A stretch of DNA of 5,313 bases, taken from assembly GCA_030427215.1 (NCBI GenBank), contig JAUHXB010000106.1:1-5313 (forward strand). The letters run 5' to 3'. This document shows, piece after piece, positions 1 to 5,313 of the stretch (position 1 is the first letter of the stretch; the number at the start of each line of letters is the position of its first letter). The stretch comes from Alphaproteobacteria bacterium. Its GTDB lineage: Bacteria; Pseudomonadota; Alphaproteobacteria; Micavibrionales; UBA1664. Below the pieces are notes generated by a model. The model was not told the origin of the DNA. It saw nothing but the letters and a program-made list of their open reading frames with translations, and searched no databases. The position numbers and the translations under genes are program-made.

Positions 1-534
1 CATAATTAAATCAAGCGCAAAATATTCAATGAAAAATTCCGCCTGATGTTTTAATGCTTGCTGGTAAAGCGTATGCAGGATTGCATGACCTGTTCTGTCC
101 GCCGCCGCACATGTGCGTTGGGCCGTGCCTTCACCATAATTTGTTGTCATTCCACCAAATGGACGTTGATAAATGCGCCCATCCGCCGTCCGCGAAAATG
201 GCACACCATAATGTTCCAATTCGTAAATCGCGGGAATGGCCTCACGGCACATATATTCAACCGCGTCCTGATCCGCCAACCAATCGCCACCTTTAATCGT
301 GTCGTAAAAATGATAACGCCAATCATCATCACCCATATTACCTAATGCTGCGGAAATTCCGCCTTGCGCCGCGACAGTATGCGACCGTGTTGGAAAGACC
401 TTGGTCAAACATGCGGTTTTAAGGCCGACCTCCGCCATACCGAATGTTGCGCGTAACCCCGCACCACCTGCACCAACGACAACAACGTCGTATTCATGAT
501 CAATAATTTTTTGTCCGTTATATTCGTTTAGCAT
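1..534 (-). CDS. sdhA: Succinate dehydrogenase flavoprotein subunit SdhA, N-terminal 178 residues (3' end outside window)
   Basis: Catalytic flavoprotein of respiratory complex II. It oxidises succinate to fumarate on the cytoplasmic side and passes electrons through FAD to SdhB. The frame runs from ATG at 534 to base 1 with no stop, so only about 30% of a roughly 590-residue protein is present. Visible are the Rossmann dinucleotide motif G-A-G-G-A-G (residues 21-26) and the S-H-T-V-A-A-Q-G-G stretch, whose His52 corresponds to the histidine that binds FAD covalently in E. coli SdhA (His45). Further conserved blocks are [27 protein letters not shown] and [17 protein letters not shown], and the part in the window ends at EYFALDLIM. 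The wording is alphaproteobacterial. The ATG follows the TAA of the preceding small ORF with no gap. A possible Shine-Dalgarno AAGGA (550-546) lies inside that ORF, 11 bases from the ATG, so translation is probably coupled. No broken residues are seen in the part present. Confidence 0.97.
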   Translation of the reverse strand, partial: MLNEYNGQKIIDHEYDVVVVGAGGAGLRATFGMAEVGLKTACLTKVFPTRSHTVAAQGGISAALGNMGDDDWRYHFYDTIKGGDWLADQDAVEYMCREAIPAIYELEHYGVPFSRTADGRIYQRPFGGMTTNYGEGTAQRTCAAADRTGHAILHTLYQQALKHQAEFFIEYFALDLIM

Positions 535-744
535 TTATGGAGTTTTCCTTAGTAGTCTTTTACCTATTTTAAAAGCACAATATCCTGAGAATAATGTTGC
601 AGAAATCCCCGCAGCAATACTCTTATTTGTATCATATTGCCTATAATCACTCATAATCATAGCTGCTGTCATACCTCCAAAGATTAACGTTGCTAGAACT
701 GCTATTGCAAATTGGGTAGACAATCTTTTATACGATAAAATCAT
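535..744 (-). CDS. Hypothetical small two-helix membrane protein (69 aa) between sdhD and sdhA
   Basis: I do not recognise this protein. From the ATG at 744 it encodes 69 residues. A short basic N-terminus (K6, R7) is followed by a hydrophobic segment at about 10-32, a polar loop around S32-S42, a second hydrophobic segment at about 43-60, and a basic tail (K59, K62, R63, R66, K67). By the positive-inside rule both ends should face the cytoplasm, giving a membrane hairpin. The frame is open from an ATG at 777 (80 aa), but I chose 744 because it overlaps the sdhD stop as TAATG and avoids a 34-base overlap with conserved sdhD sequence. The stop abuts the sdhA ATG. GC is about 33% (70 of 210 by hand count) against about 44% in sdhD. 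All four arginines use AGA or AGG, with three CTA and two ATA codons, unlike the CGN-using neighbours. It may be a complex II accessory or assembly microprotein, or a recent insertion; the sequence does not decide. Confidence 0.6.
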   Translation of the reverse strand: MILSYKRLSTQFAIAVLATLIFGGMTAAMIMSDYRQYDTNKSIAAGISATLFSGYCAFKIGKRLLRKTP

Positions 745-1145
745 TAAAGTGCAACCTGCAACACGCTGAAAATACACGCCACGCCCATGGCGAAAAATAC
801 TAAACGTTGCCCTAATAATTTCAATAATTTAAATCCTTCATGGTGAATATAGTCTTCGATCACTACTTGTGATCCCAATACCGCGTGGTAAAAGGATGAA
901 ATCACGAACAAGATTAAAAGGATTGCAGTAACGGGTTCGGATACCCATAAAATTGCCGCCGTGTAGCTCATTGCACCATTACAGATTAATGAGCATAACA
1001 GCCACAGCCCCAAAATCAAATTCCCAACGGCGGTGATGCGTTGCATCAACCAATGATCCAGCCCTGATTTCGCGGAACCCAATCCACGCGCCCGCGCCAT
1101 TGGTGATTTTAATCCGCCTTTATTCCATTTAACCAACTTACTCAT
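744..1145 (-). CDS. sdhD: Succinate dehydrogenase membrane anchor subunit SdhD
   Basis: Hydrophobic anchor of complex II (133 aa, normal length). With SdhC it binds haem b and ubiquinone in the inner membrane. The N-terminus carries the alphaproteobacterial R-x-R-G-L-G-S-A-K-S-G block (about 18-28). Three membrane helices follow, at about 36-57, 64-90 and 111-131. In Y-H-A-V-L-G-S-Q-V-V-I-E-D-Y, His87 is the probable haem b axial ligand and the Asp98-Tyr99 pair is the quinone-site pair. The H-to-Y spacing of 12 equals that of His71 and Tyr83 in E. coli SdhD. The ATG overlaps the sdhC stop as ATGA and has a strong Shine-Dalgarno GGAGGGA (1159-1153) seven bases upstream, inside sdhC. The TAA overlaps the next ATG as TAATG. 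The C-terminus ends soon after helix 3, as expected for the family, so the following small ORF is not a missing SdhD piece. Confidence 0.95.
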   Translation of the reverse strand: MSKLVKWNKGGLKSPMARARGLGSAKSGLDHWLMQRITAVGNLILGLWLLCSLICNGAMSYTAAILWVSEPVTAILLILFVISSFYHAVLGSQVVIEDYIHHEGFKLLKLLGQRLVFFAMGVACIFSVLQVAL

Positions 1146-1564
1146 AAGGCTGTCCCTCCGCCCATTAAGGCATCACGGTAAATATAACCCCATGTCGCCG
1201 CGGTTAAAATAAATGCGATTGCAATCACTATCCATCCGGATATGGCGGTGGCCTTTTTCTCAAACAAAAATCCGGCATCCAAAATAAAATGACGAAGGCC
1301 AGTACACATGTGATAGAAAAATGCTGCGCTCCACCCCGCCAACATCAATTGACCAATAGTGGATGTGCAAAACCCGATGAAAAATTCGTAACTCTCACGC
1401 CCGTTTGCAAGCGCGATTAATCCCCATGTTACAAGGAATAATCCCAACACCAACGCAATCCCCGCCATACGGTGAAGGATGGATGATACAGATGTGATTT
1501 GAGGTTTATAAATTTGCAAATGCGGCGATAAAGGCCGCTCTTTTTGAACTGTATTTTCACTCAT
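1142..1564 (-). CDS. sdhC: Succinate dehydrogenase cytochrome b556 subunit SdhC
   Basis: Cytochrome b anchor of complex II (140 aa). The family N-terminal signature R-P-L-S-P-H-L-Q-I-Y lies at residues 10-19, followed by S-S-I-L-H-R-M-A-G. Ser28 and Arg32 align with the quinone-site Ser27 and Arg31 of E. coli SdhC. The second signature, Y-H-M-C-T-G-L-R-H-F-I-L-D, supplies His85, equivalent to the haem b ligand His84. Three membrane helices are visible at about 33-53, 68-91 and 107-128. The start is fixed by the signature beginning at residue 10. There is no Shine-Dalgarno upstream; instead a TATAAT sits seven bases before the ATG (see the promoter entry). It is the first gene of the sdh group, 52 bases after infC, and its stop overlaps the sdhD start by four bases. 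Confidence 0.96.
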   Translation of the reverse strand: MSENTVQKERPLSPHLQIYKPQITSVSSILHRMAGIALVLGLFLVTWGLIALANGRESYEFFIGFCTSTIGQLMLAGWSAAFFYHMCTGLRHFILDAGFLFEKKATAISGWIVIAIAFILTAATWGYIYRDALMGGGTAL

Positions 1565-1571
1565 ACATATG

Positions 1572-1577
1572 ATTATA
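1572..1577 (-). promoter_or_regulatory. Perfect TATAAT -10 box ahead of sdhC, implying a leaderless transcript
   Basis: On the minus strand a consensus TATAAT lies at 1577-1572, with seven bases between it and the sdhC ATG at 1564. Transcription normally begins about seven bases after a -10 box, which puts the start on or next to the A of the ATG. The -35 region is poor: the hexamer at 17-base spacing is CTTTCC. The absence of any Shine-Dalgarno before this ATG fits a leaderless mRNA. The box itself is seen directly; its activity is inferred. Confidence 0.45.
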
Positions 1578-1616
1578 GGGTAATTTCAAAATTCGGAAAG
1601 CGCGAAATGAATATTA

Positions 1617-2162
1617 TTAACCCACATCCGGGCTCATCACCATCATAATTTGGCGGCCTTCGGTTTTGGCGTGCTGATCAACTTTTGCAATGTCCAACAT
1701 ATCATCCCTCATGCGGTTCATAACCTCCATACCAAGATGAATATGCGCCATTTCACGACCACGGAAACGAAGTGTGACTTTTAATTTATCACCCTGTTCA
1801 ATGAATTTACGTGCGGCCTTTAATTTGACCTGATAATCATGGTCACCAATGGCAGGGCGCAGTTTGATTTCTTTTACATCAACAGTTTTCTGTTTTTTCT
1901 TGGCCTCATTGGCCTTTTTCTGTTGTTCGAATTTATATTTACCGTAGTCAAGGATTTTACAAACAGGCGGTTCCGCGTTCGGAGATATTTCAACCAGATC
2001 TAATCCAGCCTCATAGGCCTTTTCAATGGCTTGTTTTGTGCCGTAAACACCTAACATTTCGCCATCTTTGTCGATAAGACGAACCTTCATGGATGTAATA
2101 GATTCATTAATGCGTGTGCCGTCGTCTTTTTTCGGCGGTTGAAATGGTCGTCTGATGGTCAT
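1617..2162 (-). CDS. infC: Translation initiation factor IF-3
   Basis: IF3 binds the 30S subunit, keeps it apart from 50S and checks start codon and initiator tRNA pairing. The 181-residue length is normal. The N-domain (about 15-75) contains R-I-N-E-S-I, VRLIDKDGEMLGV and LVEISPNAEPPVCKILDYGKY. The IF3 signature K-I-L-D-Y-G-K-Y-K-F-E-Q-Q-K spans residues 69-82. A lysine-rich linker helix (about 79-96) leads to the C-domain with VKEIKLRP, DYQVKLKAARKFIE and the K-V-T-L-R-F-R-G-R-E-M-A-H block (128-140). An in-frame TAA four codons upstream means the only ATG start is at 2162. That ATG is just two bases from the AGGAG at 2169-2165, whereas the ATT at codon 3 (2156-2154) is eight bases away, so initiation at ATT is possible (179 aa). 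No rpmI or rplT follows; sdhC does. Confidence 0.97.
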   Translation of the reverse strand: MTIRRPFQPPKKDDGTRINESITSMKVRLIDKDGEMLGVYGTKQAIEKAYEAGLDLVEISPNAEPPVCKILDYGKYKFEQQKKANEAKKKQKTVDVKEIKLRPAIGDHDYQVKLKAARKFIEQGDKLKVTLRFRGREMAHIHLGMEVMNRMRDDMLDIAKVDQHAKTEGRQIMMVMSPDVG

Positions 2163-2164
2163 AT

Positions 2165-2169
2165 CTCCT
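2165..2169 (-). promoter_or_regulatory. Shine-Dalgarno AGGAG of infC, unusually close to the ATG
   Basis: AGGAG is read on the minus strand at 2169-2165. Its gap to the annotated ATG (2162) is two bases, shorter than the usual five to nine, while its gap to the in-frame ATT at 2156-2154 is eight. The site therefore bears on which codon starts infC, a gene known to use AUU in E. coli for autoregulation. Confidence 0.7.
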
Positions 2170-2192
2170 AATTATTGTTTAAATATTTCATA

Positions 2193-2221
2193 TTATTATG
2201 ATGGATTCGTATGCTTTGCAA
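2193..2221 (-). promoter_or_regulatory. Weak candidate promoter for infC in the hlyD-infC gap
   Basis: In the 64-base gap after the adaptor gene, TTGCAA (2221-2216, four of six to the -35 consensus) is followed after 17 bases by TAATAA (2198-2193, about three of six to the -10). CATAAT at a 15-base spacing and TAATAT at 20 are alternatives. The gap is AT-rich and holds no clear terminator hairpin with a T-run, so readthrough from the secretion genes is equally possible. Confidence 0.2.
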
Positions 2222-2226
2222 GGGCT

Positions 2227-3687
2227 TTATCGCTCATTCATCGCTTGATCCAATGTTTTCACGAGCGGTTTCATGATGTATTCCATCACGGTTTTATCAC
2301 CCGTTAAAATATCAACGGATGCAATCATCCCCGGAATAATCGGCAGGCTTTCGCCATTGCGTGTAATTTTATTTTCATTTGTTGTTACACGAATTTCATA
2401 AAAACTTTCGCCCTGATCATCCGTGATGGTATCGGCGGAAATATCAGTTAATTTGCCTTTTAATCCACCATAGATTGAAAAATCATAGGCCGTGATTTTG
2501 ACCGTGGCTTCTTGCCCCGGATGGAGGAAAGCCACATCCGCCGGTTTAATCCGTGCCTCAACAACCAATTGATCATCCACGGGCACGATCTCCATAATCG
2601 CATCGCCTGGGCGGATAACCCCTGATCCCTCATCGGTTTGAATGCGAATATCTTTAACAATACCACGCACTGGTGAGCGGATTTCCGTTCTGGTTTTGCG
2701 GTCTTGGAGGGCCGGCATTTGTTTTTCAAGCGCCTTCATATCTATTAACGTCGCGGTGAGTTCATTTTGAGCCTCAGTCTTTGCCGAGGTTTCAATATCG
2801 TTTAACCTCGCCTGAGCCTCTTTAATCGCGGATTGAGCGCGAGGCAGACTAGCCCGCAAACCATTTATTTCTGACCGTTGTTGCGCCAATTGTTGTTCCA
2901 ACTGTAAAATGTCTCTTTTTGGCGCTGATCCACGTGCAACAAGGGGTTGTAACATCGCCATTTCTTCGTTGGTCAAACTAATCACCCTGTTCAAGTCACG
3001 AAGGCGGGTGTTAATTTCGGACACTTCCTGACGGCGTTGCGCCAATTGTGATTCCAAAACTGATTTTTGGCTATCCCGTTGTGATTTATTTGCACGAAAG
3101 CTATTCAGCTCTTCTTGGACAGTTTGAGGAACGGCCTCCATAATTTTTTCATCAAATTCGGGAACCGCTTTACCCTCTGCCTCGGCCTGTAGCCTTTGAA
3201 CCTTGGCTTGAAGCGAGAACATACGCGATTCTGTTGCGCCCAACTCAGACGACGCACCAACATCAGACAGGCGCATTAAAACCTGCCCTGCCTCAACATT
3301 ATCACCTTCACGAACCATGAGGGCCTGTACCGTTCCACCTTCTTGGTGTTGAATGATTTGAACTTCACTGGAGGGGACAACCTTACCTTGCCCGCGGGTG
3401 ATTTCATCCAAGGTCGCGAAATTCGCCCAAATGATAAATACCGTGATAATCAAAATAATCGCAAAGAGTTGTAGGTGCCCAATTAATGGCAAGTCTTCGT
3501 CAGTATGCAATAACCGATCGCCATAGGCCTCGATCTTGCTCATTCTATTTGAAATGGATGAATTGGCCTTATGCAATTTATCCCAATCTTTTGCATCATT
3601 CAGGTTTGGGGCTTTTTTCTTGTCTTTGCCTTTATCATCAATTTTTAATTTCAATTCCTTGATTGGCTTTTGTTTTTTATCGGTCAT
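2227..3687 (-). CDS. HlyD-family type I secretion periplasmic adaptor (membrane fusion protein)
   Basis: Inner-membrane-anchored adaptor that joins an ABC exporter to a TolC-like channel in type I secretion (486 aa). In order: a long charged cytoplasmic N-terminus (about 1-69, with 11 Lys in the first 25 residues); one membrane helix (about 72-91); a lipoyl/barrel-sandwich half (about 100-140, with Q-H-Q-E-G-G-T-V and V-R-E-G-D-x-V-E-A-G-Q); a Gln/Glu/Arg-rich periplasmic alpha-helical hairpin predicted as coiled coil (about 150-332); the second lipoyl half with R-S-P-V-R-G-I-V (337-344); and a beta-barrel domain. The C-terminal stretch I450 to M472 (IIPGM...GDKTVMEYIM) fits the HlyD family signature as I remember it. 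The ATG overlaps the ABC gene's TAA as TAATG, with a G-rich possible Shine-Dalgarno (3701-3695) eight bases upstream, indicating coupled synthesis. LapC is the closest functional comparison, from the partner's type. The substrate is unknown. Confidence 0.93.
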   Translation of the reverse strand: MTDKKQKPIKELKLKIDDKGKDKKKAPNLNDAKDWDKLHKANSSISNRMSKIEAYGDRLLHTDEDLPLIGHLQLFAIILIITVFIIWANFATLDEITRGQGKVVPSSEVQIIQHQEGGTVQALMVREGDNVEAGQVLMRLSDVGASSELGATESRMFSLQAKVQRLQAEAEGKAVPEFDEKIMEAVPQTVQEELNSFRANKSQRDSQKSVLESQLAQRRQEVSEINTRLRDLNRVISLTNEEMAMLQPLVARGSAPKRDILQLEQQLAQQRSEINGLRASLPRAQSAIKEAQARLNDIETSAKTEAQNELTATLIDMKALEKQMPALQDRKTRTEIRSPVRGIVKDIRIQTDEGSGVIRPGDAIMEIVPVDDQLVVEARIKPADVAFLHPGQEATVKITAYDFSIYGGLKGKLTDISADTITDDQGESFYEIRVTTNENKITRNGESLPIIPGMIASVDILTGDKTVMEYIMKPLVKTLDQAMNER

Positions 3688-5313
3688 TATTTTTCACCCC
3701 CATCTTGAGGTTTTTGTGTCTCTTGTTTTTCCTGATCTTCATCAATAGATCGTTTAAACTCACCACTTTGAAGGCGTTTTAAAATCTCTTCTTTCGGCCC
3801 ATCAGCCAAAATACGGCCACGATCCATTAAAATAAGACGACTACATAATTGTAACATACTGCCCTTATGCGTGATTAAAACCATTGTGCGGTCACGCGTA
3901 ATGGCATGTAAACGTCGCATTAAGCGGTTTTCGGATGCAGGGTCCATTGACGCCGTTGGTTCATCCAAAATCATCACGGGCGGATCATATAACAAAGCAC
4001 GCGCAACCGCCACGGCCTGTTGTTGACCACCAGACAAAGCCTCGCCACGTTCGCCTACTTGAGTATCAAGCCCATGTTGCGTATCACGCAAAAATTCCAT
4101 CACGCCTGATAATTCTGCCGCACGTAAAACCGCACGCTCGGGGGCTGTTTCATGGCCCATTGTGATATTTTCGCGCACTGATCCATAAAATAACATTGGA
4201 CGTTGTTGAACCACACCGATATTACGACGCAAATCACCCGGATCAACCTGTCTCACATCGGTTTCATCCAACATGATTGTCCCGCTGTCTGGTTCATATA
4301 AATTCATTAAAAGACGCTGAAGCGTTGTTTTACCAGACCCAACAGCGCCAATAATTCCGATATGTTCCCCTGGTTGGACAATCAAATTCGCCTTGTTTAG
4401 CGCAGGAACAGATTGGTCAGGGTAGTGAAATGTCACATCGCGAAATTCAACACGGCCTTTTGCTTGAGGCACAGAAATAAAATGTTTATCTTTGGGACGT
4501 TCAACATCTTTCCCCATCAAATCGTTGAGTTGTTCCAACGATTCACGTGATTGATTCATCCGCGTCAATAATCCTGCAACTTGTCCCAATGGTGCCAGTG
4601 CACGCCCAGACAAAATCACACAAGCAATCAACGCCCCCATGGACACATCACCCGCAGCAATCAAATATGTCCCGATAATGATAATGGCAACGGACGCCAT
4701 TTGTTGTAAGAACATGGCCCAATGGGATGCGTGCGATGATATACGGCGGATTTTCACACCCGTATATGATGCCTTATCCGTTAATTCTTCCCATCTTCGT
4801 TGAGTATGGCTTTCGGCGGCCTGAACCTTAATGGTTTCCAATCCCGTTACGGTTTCAAACATCAATGCGCTTTTTAGGGCATTTTCGGCCATAGATTCCT
4901 TGATCACACCCTTTAATTTACGTTGGTAATAAAGACCGATCAAAACAACCAATGGCATGATAATTGCTGGAACAAGGGCGATTGGCCCACCTAAAATATA
5001 CATCACCAACACAAACATTAAAGCGAATGGTAAGTCGATTAGTGTTACCATTGTTGCCGAGGTGAAAAAATCACGAACTGTTTCAAATTCGCGCATTGTA
5101 CTGGTCAAAACCCCTGCACTGCCTGGTCTTTGGGATAATTTCATTCCTAAAACCTGTTCAAAAATATCTTTTCTTGAGCTAGCATCACTGTATATAGACC
5201 ATCCATTGACTTTTATAGTCTTTTTATCATTTTCTCTTCCATTAATTACAAGATTAGTAAATTCTAGAATAATTTCTTTTTGGTTATACATTAGTAATTT
5301 TGGGTAAGCGGTT
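3687..5313 (-). CDS. LapB/LssB-like type I secretion ABC permease-ATPase, 5' end incomplete or altered
   Basis: Energises type I protein export at the inner membrane. With residues numbered from the ATG at 5291 (534 aa), the transmembrane domain (about 42-250) includes F-E-Q-V-L-G-M-K-L, MREFETVRDFFTSATM and the typical IDLPFALMF. The nucleotide-binding domain (about 280-505) has Walker A GAVGSGKTT (315-323), the Q-loop at Q362/Q363, signature LSGGQQQ (419-425), Walker B VMILDEP (439-445) and the H-loop His475. An acidic, Gln-rich tail (about 514-534) follows. Relatives of this type are about 700 aa, with an N-terminal C39-like domain and two more membrane helices, all absent here. Residues 1-42 are hydrophilic, unrecognised and encoded in about 27% GC DNA. 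The ATG at 5291 has no Shine-Dalgarno and its frame stays open to base 5312, so the true start may be outside the window. The region may be a natural rearrangement or a chimeric contig end. The adaptor gene follows by TAATG overlap. Confidence 0.88.
   Translation of the reverse strand, partial: TAYPKLLMYNQKEIILEFTNLVINGRENDKKTIKVNGWSIYSDASSRKDIFEQVLGMKLSQRPGSAGVLTSTMREFETVRDFFTSATMVTLIDLPFALMFVLVMYILGGPIALVPAIIMPLVVLIGLYYQRKLKGVIKESMAENALKSALMFETVTGLETIKVQAAESHTQRRWEELTDKASYTGVKIRRISSHASHWAMFLQQMASVAIIIIGTYLIAAGDVSMGALIACVILSGRALAPLGQVAGLLTRMNQSRESLEQLNDLMGKDVERPKDKHFISVPQAKGRVEFRDVTFHYPDQSVPALNKANLIVQPGEHIGIIGAVGSGKTTLQRLLMNLYEPDSGTIMLDETDVRQVDPGDLRRNIGVVQQRPMLFYGSVRENITMGHETAPERAVLRAAELSGVMEFLRDTQHGLDTQVGERGEALSGGQQQAVAVARALLYDPPVMILDEPTASMDPASENRLMRRLHAITRDRTMVLITHKGSMLQLCSRLILMDRGRILADGPKEEILKRLQSGEFKRSIDEDQEKQETQKPQDGGEK

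Noticed and set aside
106..117. Perfect 12-base palindrome CGCACATGTGCG as a possible operator
   Set aside because: It lies inside sdhA codons for the conserved Q-R-T-C-A-A segment and is explained by protein coding; it is isolated and far from any start.
54..345. Two plus-strand ORFs of 80 and 95 codons over the start of the window
   Set aside because: They lie antisense to highly conserved sdhA coding sequence and their products have Cys/His/Pro-rich, family-less sequence typical of shadow frames.
744..777. Upstream ATG at 777 as start of the small ORF (80 aa)
   Set aside because: It would overlap the conserved end of sdhD by 34 bases, and its extra residues are only an alternative reading of sdhD codons. 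The TAATG-coupled ATG at 744 is more likely.
1565..1616. Possible terminator between infC and sdhC
   Set aside because: Only a five-base ATTTC/GAAAT inverted pair with a 17-base loop is present, with no GC-rich stem and no T-run.
2460..2729. 89-codon minus-strand ORF inside the HlyD gene
   Set aside because: It is an alternative frame of the conserved adaptor C-terminal domain, with no start context and no recognisable sequence.
4957..5307. 116-codon plus-strand ORF opposite the ABC transporter 5' end
   Set aside because: It is the antisense of the transmembrane region of a recognisable ABC protein. The product resembles no family I know and has no Shine-Dalgarno that stands out.

Overview
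The window looks like a chromosomal piece of an alphaproteobacterium of moderate GC (roughly 43-45% over most of it, estimated by eye). The evidence is the sdhC-sdhD-...-sdhA order, the alphaproteobacterial wording of the SdhA flavin domain (the [15 protein letters not shown] stretch) and of SdhD (GLGSAKSG, VVIEDYIHHE), and the R-R-P-F N-terminus of IF3. An uncultivated or poorly sampled lineage is plausible; I would not name a genus. Every credible gene is on the minus strand, so the transcription order runs from high to low coordinates.

Reading in transcription order: (1) 5313-3687, the ABC permease/ATPase of a LapB/LssB-like type I secretion system, with an N-terminus that is open to the window edge and does not look native; (2) 3687-2227, its HlyD-family periplasmic adaptor, joined by a one-base TAATG overlap; (3) a 64-base gap with a weak promoter candidate, then infC (IF3, 2162-1617); (4) a 52-base gap with a TATAAT box placed so that sdhC would be leaderless, then sdhC (1564-1142), sdhD (1145-744), a small two-helix membrane protein gene (744-535) and the first 178 codons of sdhA (534-1, running off the window). 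The sdh genes are tightly packed: ATGA overlap for sdhC/sdhD, TAATG overlap for sdhD/small ORF, and TAA directly followed by ATG for small ORF/sdhA.

The secretion pair would move an unidentified protein, probably a large RTX-type adhesin or exoprotein, out of the cell together with a TolC-like outer membrane channel; neither substrate nor channel is in the window. The sdh cluster encodes complex II, which links the TCA cycle to the quinone pool.

I found no convincing new multi-gene system. The points most worth a second look are the AT-rich, AGA/AGG-using membrane microprotein gene inside the sdh operon, the composition break and missing membrane helices at the 5' end of the ABC transporter gene, the probable leaderless start of sdhC, and an in-frame ATT in infC that is better spaced from the Shine-Dalgarno than the ATG. 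There is no stretch over 300 bases without a gene, and I saw no tRNA, rRNA, IS element or CRISPR array.
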